Origin: Faecimorpha sp963627615
GTDB taxonomy: Bacteria; Bacillota; Clostridia; Lachnospirales; Bianqueaceae
DNA length: 28,714 bases
Assembly: GCA_963627615.1 (NCBI GenBank)
Contig: CAVGBV010000025.1
Location: forward strand, 1-28,714
Direction: 5' to 3'
The notes beneath the pieces are model-generated. The model did no database searches. It was given only the letters and a program-made list of their open reading frames with translations, and was not told the DNA's origin. Numbering within the stretch: the first letter of the stretch is position 1; the number at the start of each line of letters is the position of its first letter. Below are positions 7,886-16,651 of this stretch, piece by piece. The translations under genes were made by a program, and so were the position numbers.

Positions 7886-9481
7886 TTGAATATCAATGAC
7901 TCGATTGAAAAGCGCCGGACTTTTGCGATTATCTCGCATCCGGACGCCGGAAAAACAACTCTTACAGAAAAATTTCTGCTGTACGGCGGTGCGATTCAGC
8001 TGGCCGGCGCCGTAAAAGGAAAGGCTGCCGCAAGACACGCCGTATCGGACTGGATGGAGATTGAAAAACAACGTGGTATCTCCGTCACTTCCTCCGTTAT
8101 GCAATTCAATTATGATGGATATTGCATCAATATTCTGGACACACCGGGACATCAGGATTTCTCCGAAGATACCTACCGTACGCTGATGGCAGCGGATTCC
8201 GCGGTCATGGTTATCGATGCCTCTAAGGGTGTAGAGGCCCAGACCCGCAAGCTGTTCAAGGTCTGTGTCATGCGCCATATCCCCGTGTTTACTTTTATCA
8301 ATAAGATGGACCGTGAGGCACGCAATCCGTTTGATCTGATGGATGAGATCGAAGCAGAGCTGGGGATCCATACCTATCCTATGAATTGGCCGATCGGTTC
8401 CGGCAAAAACTTCAAGGGTGTCTATGATCGGCGTAAGAGTGAGATCATCTCCTTTATCTCCCATGGCGGTAGCCACAAGGCTACAGCGGTGGAAGTACAG
8501 TTGGATGATCCGGCGCTCTCGGATCTGATCGGAGCAGAGGCCCATGAAACTCTGACCGAGGAAATCGAGCTGCTGGACGGTGCCAATTATGACTTCGATA
8601 TGCATGAAATCCAAACAGGACATCTGTCCCCAGTCTTCTTTGGTTCGGCTCTGACCAACTTCGGCGTAGAGCCTTTCCTGCAGGAATTTCTGCGTCTTAC
8701 CCCGCCCCCTCTTGCCCGTCAAACGGCCGACGGCAGCACAGTGGATCCTTTTGATCCGCACTTTTCCGCCTTTGTCTTTAAGATCCAGGCCAATATGAAC
8801 AAGGCCCACCGGGACCGCATCGCCTTTATGCGGGTGGTCTCCGGCAAGTTCGAGGCGGACAAAGAGGTCTATCACATGCAGGGCGGCAAGAAGATCCGCC
8901 TGTCCCGCCCGCAGCAGCTGATGGCACAGGACCGCACGATCATCAGTGAAGCCTATGCCGGTGATATCATCGGTGTCTTTGATCCCGGTATTTTCTCCAT
9001 TGGAGATACCGTCTGCGATCCGGCTATGAAATGCCGCTATACCGGAATCCCTACCTTCGCTCCAGAGCATTTCGCAAGACTGCGCCAGGTGGATACCCTG
9101 AAGAGAAAACAGTTCATCAAGGGAACCACGCAGATCGCGCAGGAGGGTGCGATTCAGATGTTCAACGAACCCCGCCGCGGTATGGAAGAGATCATCGTCG
9201 GCGTCGTCGGTACTCTGCAATTTGATGTTCTGCAGTACCGTCTGAATACAGAATATAATATCGAAGTCCGCCTGGAGCCGATGCCTCAGGAATACATCCG
9301 CTGGATTGAAAATGAGACCGATCCGGAGACTCCTCCGTCACTCTACCTGACGTCGGATGCCAAACTGATTCAGGACTTCAAGGGCAATTATCTGATCATC
9401 TACGCTCATGAATGGAGTCTGGAGATGATTCTGGAACGAAACAAGGGGCTGCGCCTTGCGGAGTTCGGAAGCAATGAATAA
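7886..9481 (+). CDS. prfC: Peptide chain release factor 3
   Basis: Translational GTPase that recycles release factors RF1/RF2 from the ribosome after termination. The 531 residues show SHPDAGKT (P-loop, 17-24), RGISVTSS (switch I), DTPGHQDF (85-92, switch II) and NKMDR (139-143), followed by the RF3 domains II and III; EDTYRTL after switch II is characteristic of RF3 rather than EF-G. The start is a TTG with a GGAGG site at 7874-7878 seven bases upstream; there is no in-frame ATG that keeps the N-terminus. It is a single-gene unit with its own promoter and terminator. Length is normal (about 525-530). Confidence 0.97.
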   Translation: MNINDSIEKRRTFAIISHPDAGKTTLTEKFLLYGGAIQLAGAVKGKAAARHAVSDWMEIEKQRGISVTSSVMQFNYDGYCINILDTPGHQDFSEDTYRTLMAADSAVMVIDASKGVEAQTRKLFKVCVMRHIPVFTFINKMDREARNPFDLMDEIEAELGIHTYPMNWPIGSGKNFKGVYDRRKSEIISFISHGGSHKATAVEVQLDDPALSDLIGAEAHETLTEEIELLDGANYDFDMHEIQTGHLSPVFFGSALTNFGVEPFLQEFLRLTPPPLARQTADGSTVDPFDPHFSAFVFKIQANMNKAHRDRIAFMRVVSGKFEADKEVYHMQGGKKIRLSRPQQLMAQDRTIISEAYAGDIIGVFDPGIFSIGDTVCDPAMKCRYTGIPTFAPEHFARLRQVDTLKRKQFIKGTTQIAQEGAIQMFNEPRRGMEEIIVGVVGTLQFDVLQYRLNTEYNIEVRLEPMPQEYIRWIENETDPETPPSLYLTSDAKLIQDFKGNYLIIYAHEWSLEMILERNKGLRLAEFGSNE

Positions 9482-9484
9482 CAA

Positions 9485-9527
9485 ATCGGGGCTGCCTTCT
9501 TACGAAGGACAGCCCCGATCTCTTTTT
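9485..9527 (+). terminator. Intrinsic terminator of prfC
   Basis: A GC-rich stem of about 15 pairs with one bulged base (9485-9499 with 9504-9519, loop TTAC) is followed by CTCTTTTT. It starts four bases after the prfC stop and, being symmetric, may also end the convergent ABC transporter transcript. Confidence 0.85.
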
Positions 9528-9537
9528 ATCATTTTCT

Positions 9538-10341
9538 TTACGATGCCTGAGAAATATCAATTCCGAAATACTTCAGAGACAGCTCGGAAAGCTTACCGGA
9601 TGTGCTCAGCTCTTCCAGGATCTTACTAATTTCCGCACGAAGAGTTTCCGTTTCCTTCTCCTTACGAAGCGGAATCGCGATCGAAGACGCCTCATCCGTA
9701 CGTGCCGCAATCTTAACATCGGCCTCCGGATGCTGACGGACATAACTCAGATACGTTACTTCATCATTCAGTGTCGCATCGACACGTCCCTGAGCCAGAA
9801 GCTCAAAGCTCTGATTGAGCGCCGTAACTCCGGTAACCTCCGCTCCATGGCTTTCTGCCATCTCCGCAAAAATACCTGAAATGGTATTGGCGGTCTTCTT
9901 GCCGGCGAGATCATTCAGAGAATGGATATCCTCATTATCTCCCCGAACGATGATCACTGTATGGTTGTATGCATAAGGAGTGGTAAAATCATACTTTTCC
10001 TGGCGGCTTTCCGTAATATCCACGCCATTGACCAGGATATCATACCGCTTGGAATCCAAACCTGCCAGAAGTCCGTCCCACTCGCCTTCGACAAATGTCG
10101 CCTTGACACCCAGCTTCTCCGCGATCAGCTGTGCGACTTCCACATCGTATCCTACCAGCTGGTCATTTTCATCATGGTATGTCCACGGTGCCCAAGTACC
10201 TTCCATAGCGATGATGATCTCGCCGCGCTCTTTGATCTGCGCCAGAAGGTCATTGGATGCTCCACCGGAACACCCTGTCAGCACGGTACTCATAAGCATC
10301 AGCATAGCCAACAGCATTGTCAAAATCTTTTTACCCTTCAT
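9538..10341 (-). CDS. Amino acid ABC transporter substrate-binding lipoprotein
   Basis: Extracellular solute-binding protein family 3, tethered to the outer face of the membrane, delivering a polar amino acid to the permease. The 267 residues begin with a signal peptide (MKGKKILTMLLAML) and a lipobox LTGC with the lipidated Cys at 24. Typical type-2 binding motifs follow: GTWAPWTYHDE, LVGYDVEVAQLIAEKLG, WDGLLAGLDSKRYDILVNGVDITESR and YAYNHTVIIVR. An AAGGAG site precedes the ATG. It is the last gene of the permease-ATPase-binding protein operon. The sequence resembles the cystine/glutamine group (TcyA-like), but the ligand cannot be fixed. Confidence 0.93.
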   Translation of the reverse strand: MKGKKILTMLLAMLMLMSTVLTGCSGGASNDLLAQIKERGEIIIAMEGTWAPWTYHDENDQLVGYDVEVAQLIAEKLGVKATFVEGEWDGLLAGLDSKRYDILVNGVDITESRQEKYDFTTPYAYNHTVIIVRGDNEDIHSLNDLAGKKTANTISGIFAEMAESHGAEVTGVTALNQSFELLAQGRVDATLNDEVTYLSYVRQHPEADVKIAARTDEASSIAIPLRKEKETETLRAEISKILEELSTSGKLSELSLKYFGIDISQAS

Positions 10342-10365
10342 CTTCCTATCTCCTTTTCTTTTTAT

Positions 10366-11130
10366 TTATATGCCGTTAGATCCGGCAATATTTCCCGGTT
10401 CCTGTACCATTCTCAGAAAAGTCCTGGTGCGCTCCTCCTGCGGAGAAGCAAAGAACTCATCCGATGGACCTGCTTCAACAACCAGGCCATCCTCCATAAA
10501 AATCACCTGGCTGGATACATGCTTCGCAAATCCAATCTCATGGGTGACAACCAGCATGGTCATCCCCTCTCCCGCGAGCTGCTGCATGACCGAGAGGACC
10601 TCTCCTGTCAGCTCCGGATCCAGAGCCGAAGTCGGCTCGTCAAAATAAATGATCTCCGGATCTGTCGCGATCGCTCTGGCGATGGCTACACGCTGCTGCT
10701 GTCCGCCGGAGAGCTGCACCGGATAATAATCATACCGATCTGACAACCCTACCTTGTCCAGTGCCCTGCGGCCGATCTCCACTGCCTTGGCCTTCGGCAT
10801 CTTCCTTGCGATAATCAGCCCTTCGGTAACATTCTGAAGCGCCGTCTTATTCTGAAACAGGTTATAGTTCTGAAAAACAAAAGCAGTCTTACGGCGAATC
10901 TTCGCGATCTCCTTCTTGGAGATCGTATTCATGGAATATCTCTCTCCGTCAAAGATCATCGTTCCCTCATCCGCTTTTTCCAGATAATTGATGCATCTTA
11001 AGAGCGTTGTCTTGCCGGATCCGCTGGGACCGATGATCGCAACCACATCTCCCCGGTTCACTTTGAGATGGATCCCTTTTAATACCTCTACTCCGCCAAA
11101 AGTCTTTTTGATATTCTGTATCTCCAGCAT
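10366..11130 (-). CDS. Polar amino acid ABC transporter ATP-binding protein
   Basis: Cytoplasmic ATPase that powers the importer. The 254 residues carry Walker A GPSGSGKTT (34-42), the Q-loop FVFQNYNLF, signature LSGGQQQR (140-147), Walker B IIYFDEPTSALD (160-171) and switch histidine in VVTHEIG (His about 197). All match the GlnQ/TcyN group. An AGGAGGGG site within the end of the permease gene precedes the ATG; only three bases separate the two genes. Confidence 0.95.
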   Translation of the reverse strand: MLEIQNIKKTFGGVEVLKGIHLKVNRGDVVAIIGPSGSGKTTLLRCINYLEKADEGTMIFDGERYSMNTISKKEIAKIRRKTAFVFQNYNLFQNKTALQNVTEGLIIARKMPKAKAVEIGRRALDKVGLSDRYDYYPVQLSGGQQQRVAIARAIATDPEIIYFDEPTSALDPELTGEVLSVMQQLAGEGMTMLVVTHEIGFAKHVSSQVIFMEDGLVVEAGPSDEFFASPQEERTRTFLRMVQEPGNIAGSNGI

Positions 11131-11133
11131 CCC

Positions 11134-11811
11134 TTATCCCCTCCTGTGTCCATAGCTTGCGAGCTTTTTCTCACCCAAGCGCTGCAGCAGGGTCAAAATC
11201 GTGGAAAACGCGAGATAGATCAGAGCGACTTCAATATAGAGCGCAAGAGCCTCATAAGTTCTGGCAACAATCCGCTGCGTAACCATGAACATCTCCACAA
11301 CAGTGATATTGGCAGCCAAAGAAGTATTCTTGACCATACCAATCAGGGAATTGGAAAGCGGCGGAAATGCCGTCCTCATGGCCTGCGGAAGGATGATCCG
11401 GCGCATGATCTGCATATAGGACATTCCGACGCAGTAACCTGCTTCCAGCTGTCCTGAAGATACGGATTCCAGCGCTGCCCGCATCGTTTCGGCGCTATAC
11501 GCGCCCTCATTGAGCGCAAAGACCAGGACCGCGGCCGGGAATGGGTCGATCAGAATTCCGACATTGGGCAGCCCATAAAATACAACATAAAGCTGGACCA
11601 ACAGCGGTGTCCCGCGGAACACCCATATATAAAATCGTGCCAACTGCTTGAGGCCTTTTATATTGGCAAATTGTATCAACGCTGTAACGATGGAAATCAG
11701 AAGGGCCAGGATAAATGAAATCGCAGCCAGCGGGATCGATATGGTAATTCCGGGAACCAGAATTTTACCAAAGGAATCCGCTAAGATATTCCATACCCGT
11801 TCACTTATCAT
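11134..11811 (-). CDS. Polar amino acid ABC transporter permease
   Basis: Integral membrane permease of the HisM/GlnP type. The 225 residues include FRGTPLLVQLYVVFYGLP, a family hallmark, and the EAA loop EAGYCVGMSYMQIMRRIILPQA region near residues 123-144 that contacts the ATPase. The start at 11811 is chosen for its AGAGGAGAGG site upstream; a longer frame to 11871 would run almost to the -10 box and add a polar stretch without family likeness. First gene of the three-gene importer operon, driven by the promoter at 11862-11890. Confidence 0.92.
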   Translation of the reverse strand: MISERVWNILADSFGKILVPGITISIPLAAISFILALLISIVTALIQFANIKGLKQLARFYIWVFRGTPLLVQLYVVFYGLPNVGILIDPFPAAVLVFALNEGAYSAETMRAALESVSSGQLEAGYCVGMSYMQIMRRIILPQAMRTAFPPLSNSLIGMVKNTSLAANITVVEMFMVTQRIVARTYEALALYIEVALIYLAFSTILTLLQRLGEKKLASYGHRRG

Positions 11812-11861
11812 CTCTTTATCCCTCTCCTCTGAACATAGATATGGCAAACGCTTTGTGTTAG

Positions 11862-11890
11862 ATGGTATCATATTTGAAAAAAAACGTCAA
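11862..11890 (-). promoter_or_regulatory. Promoter of the amino acid ABC operon
   Basis: Minus strand -35 TTGACG (11890-11885), 17-base spacer containing eight T, and -10 TACCAT (11867-11862), giving a leader of about 45 bases. The -10 box is weaker than the other promoters here. An imperfect inverted repeat TATACAGTATTGTACA lies upstream at 11906-11921 and could be a regulator site. Confidence 0.55.
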
Positions 11891-11949
11891 GACCCAATTC
11901 TGAACTATACAGTATTGTACATGCATTGGACATTTTCACCATTTCACAA

Positions 11950-11975
11950 GAAAAAGGACCCGTATAGGGTCCTTT
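11950..11975 (-). terminator. Terminator of the uronate/GH28 operon
   Basis: Minus strand AAAGGACCC (11975-11967) pairs with GGGTCCTTT (11961-11953) around a five-base loop, with a short TTTTT run into 11951. It starts six bases after the GH28 stop codon and separates this operon from the ABC importer promoter. Confidence 0.8.
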
Positions 11976-11980
11976 GCTTC

Positions 11981-13315
11981 TTATTCACACGCGGTAATCG
12001 TGACCTGATCGAGCACCAGATTGCGGACGCTCTGAATCTGTCCGAATGTCTTACTGGAAAGATTCATATTGCGGAAAGTCAGATTCTCGATCGGCCGTGC
12101 CGGATCTGTCCCGATATCAAACAACAGCGGCAACTCCTTGATGTATCTGGCTGTATCCGTTACCTGCAGCTGTTCCGGCGGCAGGAAGCTCAGAATCATC
12201 TTCTCGTACTCCTCATCTACAACCGCCGTCACATTCTCGATTGTCAGATCACGCAGGGTTGGCAGTCCTTTTTCCGGCGGCACATACTGGCTGAGAATTC
12301 TCCAATGCTCCGGAATCTCTCCGGTATATTCCTCCGGGATCTTGCAGTAACTGAATTCCGGGAACCAGTTCAGCTGAAAACTGAATGCGTAGCGGACATC
12401 CCGCATCTTCAGATTCGCCACCCGAATCCGTTCGATCACGCCGCCCCGCGTTCTGGCGGACTTGATCCGGAAACCATTTCTTGCGCCGTCAAAGGTGCAG
12501 TCGTGAATATACACATCACTGATTCCGCCTGACATATCCGATCCCAATGTGATTCCCTCACTCGGCGCCATCAGATGGCAGTCATAGATCTCAACATTGG
12601 TACAGGGACGGTTCACCCGTAAGCCATCGGCATCTCGGCCGGACTTCAGAACGATTCCATCATCATGACAGCTGATATGGCAGCCGCAGACCACGACATT
12701 GTTGCAGGAATCAATGTCGATACCGTCCGTACTCGGTCCCAGGTTCTTGGCAATCGTTACGTTTTCGATCCGGACATTCTCACTATAATACACATGCAGG
12801 TTCCAAAAACCGGAACGCTCGCAGTGCAGGTCGCGAATCACAAGATTCCTGCAGTTTCCCAGCAGGAAATTCTGCGGCCGGAAGCAATCATAGTCCACAG
12901 CCCAGCGCAGATTATCCGGGTATTCCCGAATCATTCCGCCCTGATGATTCTCCTCCGGGGTTCCCCAGAACTTATACCACCAGTATTCTCCCTGACCGTC
13001 TACCAACCCCTTACCACAGATTGTAAGGTTTTCACAGTTCTGCGCGTTGATCAGTCCGGCGGGCCAATAGGTCAGTTCAATCCCGGCTACTCTCGACGGA
13101 AGCGGCGGATACGCCTTCTCATCAACCACTCCCAGGATGACCGCGCCTTCCGTAATCTCCAGGGTCATATCTGAATGCAGGAACAAAGATCCTGTCAGAT
13201 ACTTACCTGCCGGAATGGTAAGCTTACCTCCGGCGGGTACAGCATCGATCGCCTCCTGAAGGAAGGCCGTACACAAGGTTTTGCCGTCCGCGTATTTTTG
13301 AAAATCCAGATTCAT
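11981..13315 (-). CDS. Glycoside hydrolase family 28 (polygalacturonase-like), no signal peptide
   Basis: Right-handed parallel beta-helix enzyme of the polygalacturonase family, likely hydrolysing galacturonide or related oligomers. The 444 residues show an N-terminal GKLTIPAGKYLTGSLFLHSDMTL segment, GLVDGQGEYWW, then the catalytic region STDGIDID (Asp about 197) and HDDGIVLKSG (Asp-Asp 218-219), and the substrate-binding GFRIK (RIK 283-285). The usual GHG histidine position reads SEG (252-254), so that residue is replaced. There is no signal peptide, implying cytoplasmic action on imported oligomers. It is the last gene of the operon, 23 bases after uxaC, with a GGGGG-type ribosome binding site. 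Exact substrate unknown; rhamnogalacturonan or unsaturated oligomers are alternatives. Confidence 0.88.
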   Translation of the reverse strand: MNLDFQKYADGKTLCTAFLQEAIDAVPAGGKLTIPAGKYLTGSLFLHSDMTLEITEGAVILGVVDEKAYPPLPSRVAGIELTYWPAGLINAQNCENLTICGKGLVDGQGEYWWYKFWGTPEENHQGGMIREYPDNLRWAVDYDCFRPQNFLLGNCRNLVIRDLHCERSGFWNLHVYYSENVRIENVTIAKNLGPSTDGIDIDSCNNVVVCGCHISCHDDGIVLKSGRDADGLRVNRPCTNVEIYDCHLMAPSEGITLGSDMSGGISDVYIHDCTFDGARNGFRIKSARTRGGVIERIRVANLKMRDVRYAFSFQLNWFPEFSYCKIPEEYTGEIPEHWRILSQYVPPEKGLPTLRDLTIENVTAVVDEEYEKMILSFLPPEQLQVTDTARYIKELPLLFDIGTDPARPIENLTFRNMNLSSKTFGQIQSVRNLVLDQVTITACE

Positions 13316-13338
13316 CTCTTCTACCCCCTTATATATTC

Positions 13339-14733
13339 TTAAAATCCGAAAAATTCTTTTACATTCCGATAGCAGATGTTTTCGATCACTTTCTGCAAGT
13401 CTTCCTCTTCTCCGAAGTATTCTCCCCGTTCGATCAGCTCTCCGAAATAATTACACAATACACGGCGGTACAGCTCATGCCGCGGATAGGAGATAAAGCT
13501 CCGGCTATCTGTCAGCATTCCGACGGAAAGACCGATGGGATACAAGCTTCCGGCTGCATAGAATTGCCGTTCCAATCCATATGCGTGATCATTGAACCAC
13601 CAGGGCGCGCCCAATTGCACTTTGGCCCGGGTGCCTCCCTCACAGAATCCGGCGGCCAGAATGGCAAATGTCTCCTGCTTGGCGCCATCCAAAGGATAGA
13701 GAATTGTCTTGGGCAGACAATCCGCTTCTTTCAGACGGTTCAGCAGTTCTCCGACGCTGAGAATGGATGTCGAATCATCCGTACAGTCAAATCCGCAGGA
13801 CTGTCCTACCTCCCGAACGCCCGTCCGATTGCAGTCCAGATAGGTTCCGATATGGAGCTGCATGATAAAGCCATGGTCATGGTAGAGCTGTCCCATATGA
13901 AACAGGAACGCACTGATATATTGACTCTCTTCTCTCTCACTGATTGCCTCTCCGCGGACCGCCTTCTGCCAGATGTTCTCGATCTCTTCCTCTGTATATT
14001 CTTCCCAGACCAGCTTGGGAATTCCGTCGTCCGACACCGTTGTCCCCACCATGCGGAAATAGTCCAGTCTCGCCGCAAGCGCCTCCAACATCTGCGCAAA
14101 GCTTTCCACAGGCCTTCCGGCTGCCTCAGACAACTTATGCATATATGCCCCAAAACTCTTCCGGCGGATAAACATCGCGTTGTCCGGACGGAATGCTGAG
14201 ATCACGCGCGTCTTATACCCCTGCTTTTGCATCTTGAAGTGATATTCCAACGTGTCCGTCGGATCCTCTGTCGTAGAGACCAGCTCCACATTGCTCTTTT
14301 CCATACACCAGCGTCTCGTCATGTGCTTCTCACGGATCAGCGTCTTGGTACGGTCATAGATCTCCTGCGCATTCCGGGAGCTGAGTGGTTCGTCAATATC
14401 AAAATACCGTTTCAGTTCCAGGGCGCACCAGATATAGATCGGATTCCCGATCAGCTCCGGCAGGATCTCGGCAAACGCCAGGAATTTTTCATAATAGCTG
14501 GCATCTCCGGTGATAAACTTTTCATCGATTCCAAAAGTACGCATGGCTCTCCATTTGTAATGATCTCCTTTGAGCCACATCTCTCCCAGATCCTCAAACT
14601 CCCGATTCTCGTAAATCTCCTGCGGAAGCAGATGGCAATGATAATCAATAATCGGCAGATTCTCGGCATATGTGTGATACAAACGGCGGCCCGTCTGATT
14701 GGTCAGAAACAATTCTTCACTGAAACGTCCCAT
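13339..14733 (-). CDS. uxaC: Glucuronate (uronate) isomerase
   Basis: Converts D-galacturonate to tagaturonate and D-glucuronate to fructuronate; cytoplasmic amidohydrolase-superfamily enzyme. The 464 residues have DYHCHL near the N-terminus (30-35, metal-binding His 32 and 34), KWRAMRTFGI, STTEDPTDTLEYH, FRPDNAM, QLHIG, and the C-terminal MLTDSRSFISYPRHEYFRR-like stretch (here MLTDSRSFISYPRHELYRR). Length is typical. The start at 14733 has a GAGGAGG site at 14740-14747 that overlaps the stop codon of the upstream dehydrogenase; a longer frame to 14775 runs into that gene. It is the anchor for reading this operon as a uronate pathway. Confidence 0.96.
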   Translation of the reverse strand: MGRFSEELFLTNQTGRRLYHTYAENLPIIDYHCHLLPQEIYENREFEDLGEMWLKGDHYKWRAMRTFGIDEKFITGDASYYEKFLAFAEILPELIGNPIYIWCALELKRYFDIDEPLSSRNAQEIYDRTKTLIREKHMTRRWCMEKSNVELVSTTEDPTDTLEYHFKMQKQGYKTRVISAFRPDNAMFIRRKSFGAYMHKLSEAAGRPVESFAQMLEALAARLDYFRMVGTTVSDDGIPKLVWEEYTEEEIENIWQKAVRGEAISEREESQYISAFLFHMGQLYHDHGFIMQLHIGTYLDCNRTGVREVGQSCGFDCTDDSTSILSVGELLNRLKEADCLPKTILYPLDGAKQETFAILAAGFCEGGTRAKVQLGAPWWFNDHAYGLERQFYAAGSLYPIGLSVGMLTDSRSFISYPRHELYRRVLCNYFGELIERGEYFGEEEDLQKVIENICYRNVKEFFGF

Positions 14734-14746
14734 TTTCTTCTCCTCC

Positions 14747-15506
14747 TCAATAACCGTAGGCCAATGCCCCGCCATCCATCGCGATATCCTGTCCTGTCAT
14801 ATAGGAAGCTCCATCCCCGATCAGGAACCTCGCAAGCTTCCCCAGATCCTTGGGATCTCCAAACGCATGGACAGGCATTCTGGCCAAAATCGCCGCTTTT
14901 CGCTCCGGCGTAAGCACGCTTTGGAACATCTCGCTTGGGAACCAGCCCGGCGCGATACTGTTCACGCAAATATTATCATTGGCCCATTCCACTGCCAATG
15001 CCCGTGTCATCCCGCATACAGCCGCCTTGCTGGTACAATAGGGAGCGACCTCGGTAAAACCCAGATGCGCGGACATGCTGCTGATATTGATAATGCGGCC
15101 CTTGTGCGGACTTGCCTTCAGATATGGAAAACACAACTGACACATGGAGAAGATTCCGGTTACATTGACACGCAGAATCCGCTCAAATTCTTCCATCGGG
15201 AAATTCTCCGCACGGCATTTNNNNNNNNNNTTTGTGCGTCGCGCCCGCATTATTGATCAGAAAATCCAATCCGCCTTTGGACGCGATCTCATCGATCTTT
15301 TCCTGCATCTCCTTCCGGTTGGTAACATCGCCCTTCAGATGAATCACGCCTTCATGACTCTCCGGCAAACCATCCTTAACGCGGCCGGAACGGCTGATTA
15401 CATAGACAATCGCTCCGGCATCCGCCAGCTCATTGGCCATTGCGTAACCGATTCCACTGCTGCCTCCGGTGATAATGCCCTGCCTTCCTGTCAATTCCCT
15501 GTCCAT
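14747..15506 (-). CDS. Short-chain dehydrogenase/reductase, probably a uronate or gluconate reductase (split by N-gap)
   Basis: Cytoplasmic NAD(P)-dependent oxidoreductase. In order: TGGSSGIG cofactor loop (13-20), NNAG, then after the gap VNVTG, the catalytic serine in ISSMSAH, the YxxxK pair in APYCTSK, and the C-terminal YMTGQDIAMDGG. The start at 15506 has a GGGGAGG site eight bases upstream and is one base after the stop of the preceding gene. Ten N at 15221-15230 break the frame; deleting them, or them plus a repeated TTT, restores one continuous frame with normal NNAG-to-VN spacing. Similar to gluconate 5-dehydrogenase, KduD and the SDR-type fructuronate reductases of Bacillus; next to uxaC I favour a tagaturonate/fructuronate reductase, but this is inference. 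Confidence 0.88.
15221..15230. other. Assembly gap (ten N) inside the SDR gene
   Basis: Ten N flanked by TTT on both sides. Deleting ten (or thirteen) bases brings both halves of the dehydrogenase into one frame, so the two contigs probably abut or overlap by three bases and nothing is missing. Confidence 0.8.
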
Positions 15507-15507
15507 C

Positions 15508-16632
15508 TCAATGTCCTCCCCATTCCTGTACACGATAGCTCTTACAGCTTCTGCCGATCAGCTCCCAATCCAGATCCGCGCCGACACCCGGTGCATCCGG
15601 CACTGTAATGATACCGTCCTGAATGGGCAGATCCCCTTTCATCGGAAGCCTGTACGAATCTTCCGGCACAAAGTATTCAAAATATTCACAGTTGCGGATT
15701 GCGCAGCTCACATGGACATTGACAAGGTCCATATAATTCATCGTCGTTGTATGAATCTCGCAGTTCATCCCGAAGGCCTCCGCCAGATGAGCGATCTTAA
15801 GTGTTCCTGTAACGCCGTCCTTCCAGCTCACGTCCGCCCGTACAATATCAGCGGCATGCTGGGCAATCACCTGTGCCACTCCCCAATGACAGCCTCTGGT
15901 CGTCTCCGTCCCCGCGATCGGAATATCCAATGTCCGGCACAGCTCCTGATATTTATAAAGTTCAAAATCCCGGAAAGGCTCTTCAAACCACTTGTAACCC
16001 AATCGTTCCAGCTGACGGCCGACACGGACCGCGTCTCCCATCGTATATTCTCCTACCGGATCGCTCATCAGAAGATAGTCCGGACCGACGGCATCCCGTA
16101 CCGCCTGGTGCACCTGCATGTCAAATTCTACCGGACCGGATGGATGCGCCTTATAACCGCGAATTCCACGTTCTTTATAATACAGCGCTTCCTGTACATA
16201 CTCTTCTACCGTTCCGTGAAAGCTTCCGCTCGCATAGACCGGCAGACTTGTGCGGTATGCGCCGATATACTTATATAAAGGCAAGCCTGCCGCCTTGGCG
16301 CAGATATCCCACAATGCCACATCCACAGGTCCCGGCAGAAATACCGGGAAAAAGGCCTCATGACGATCCACATTCCACAGATCATGGAAGATCGCTTCAT
16401 GATCATGCGGATCCCGGCCCAGTACCACCGGCGCAATGCTGTCATGCAGATAGTTTTCGCTGACACCGCCGCTTCTGGCCGCCATGCAGGTGGCCAGTCC
16501 CTCGATTCCCGTATCTGTCGTAAGGCGGATGGCAATCACATCCCACCCCATCTTGGCTCCGCCCTGACGCTTTTCATCAAAAAGACACTGATCCCGCTCT
16601 ACCCACCAGGTTTCAAACTTTGTTACGATCAT
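15508..16632 (-). CDS. Enolase-superfamily (mandelate racemase subgroup) sugar-acid dehydratase or cycloisomerase
   Basis: Cytoplasmic Mg-dependent enzyme that removes a proton next to a carboxylate; in sugar operons members usually dehydrate aldonic or aldaric acids. In 374 residues the metal ligands are Asp191 (SDPVG), Glu217 (FEEPF) and Glu243 (GTET), spaced 26 and 26 as in mandelate racemase. Asp267 and His294 (EIHTTTMNY) are 27 apart, as in that enzyme's His-Asp pair. The second base motif is K161-A-H163 instead of the common KxK. The start at 16632 has an AAAGGAG site seven bases upstream. First gene of the uronate operon, with the palindrome at 16652-16665 in its leader. It could be a mannonate/altronate-type dehydratase or a galactarolactone cycloisomerase; substrate not resolved. 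Confidence 0.87.
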   Translation of the reverse strand: MIVTKFETWWVERDQCLFDEKRQGGAKMGWDVIAIRLTTDTGIEGLATCMAARSGGVSENYLHDSIAPVVLGRDPHDHEAIFHDLWNVDRHEAFFPVFLPGPVDVALWDICAKAAGLPLYKYIGAYRTSLPVYASGSFHGTVEEYVQEALYYKERGIRGYKAHPSGPVEFDMQVHQAVRDAVGPDYLLMSDPVGEYTMGDAVRVGRQLERLGYKWFEEPFRDFELYKYQELCRTLDIPIAGTETTRGCHWGVAQVIAQHAADIVRADVSWKDGVTGTLKIAHLAEAFGMNCEIHTTTMNYMDLVNVHVSCAIRNCEYFEYFVPEDSYRLPMKGDLPIQDGIITVPDAPGVGADLDWELIGRSCKSYRVQEWGGH

Positions 16633-16651
16633 CTTCTGTCTCCTTTCGCCA

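Noticed and set aside
7868..9220. A 450-residue open frame on the minus strand opposite prfC
   Set aside because: It is fully antisense to a textbook RF3 gene, shows no domain, and reflects codon bias of the true strand.
11906..11921. Imperfect inverted repeat TATACAGTATTGTACA upstream of the ABC importer promoter
   Set aside because: Two mismatches and no adjacent regulator; too weak to list as an operator, though mentioned with the promoter.
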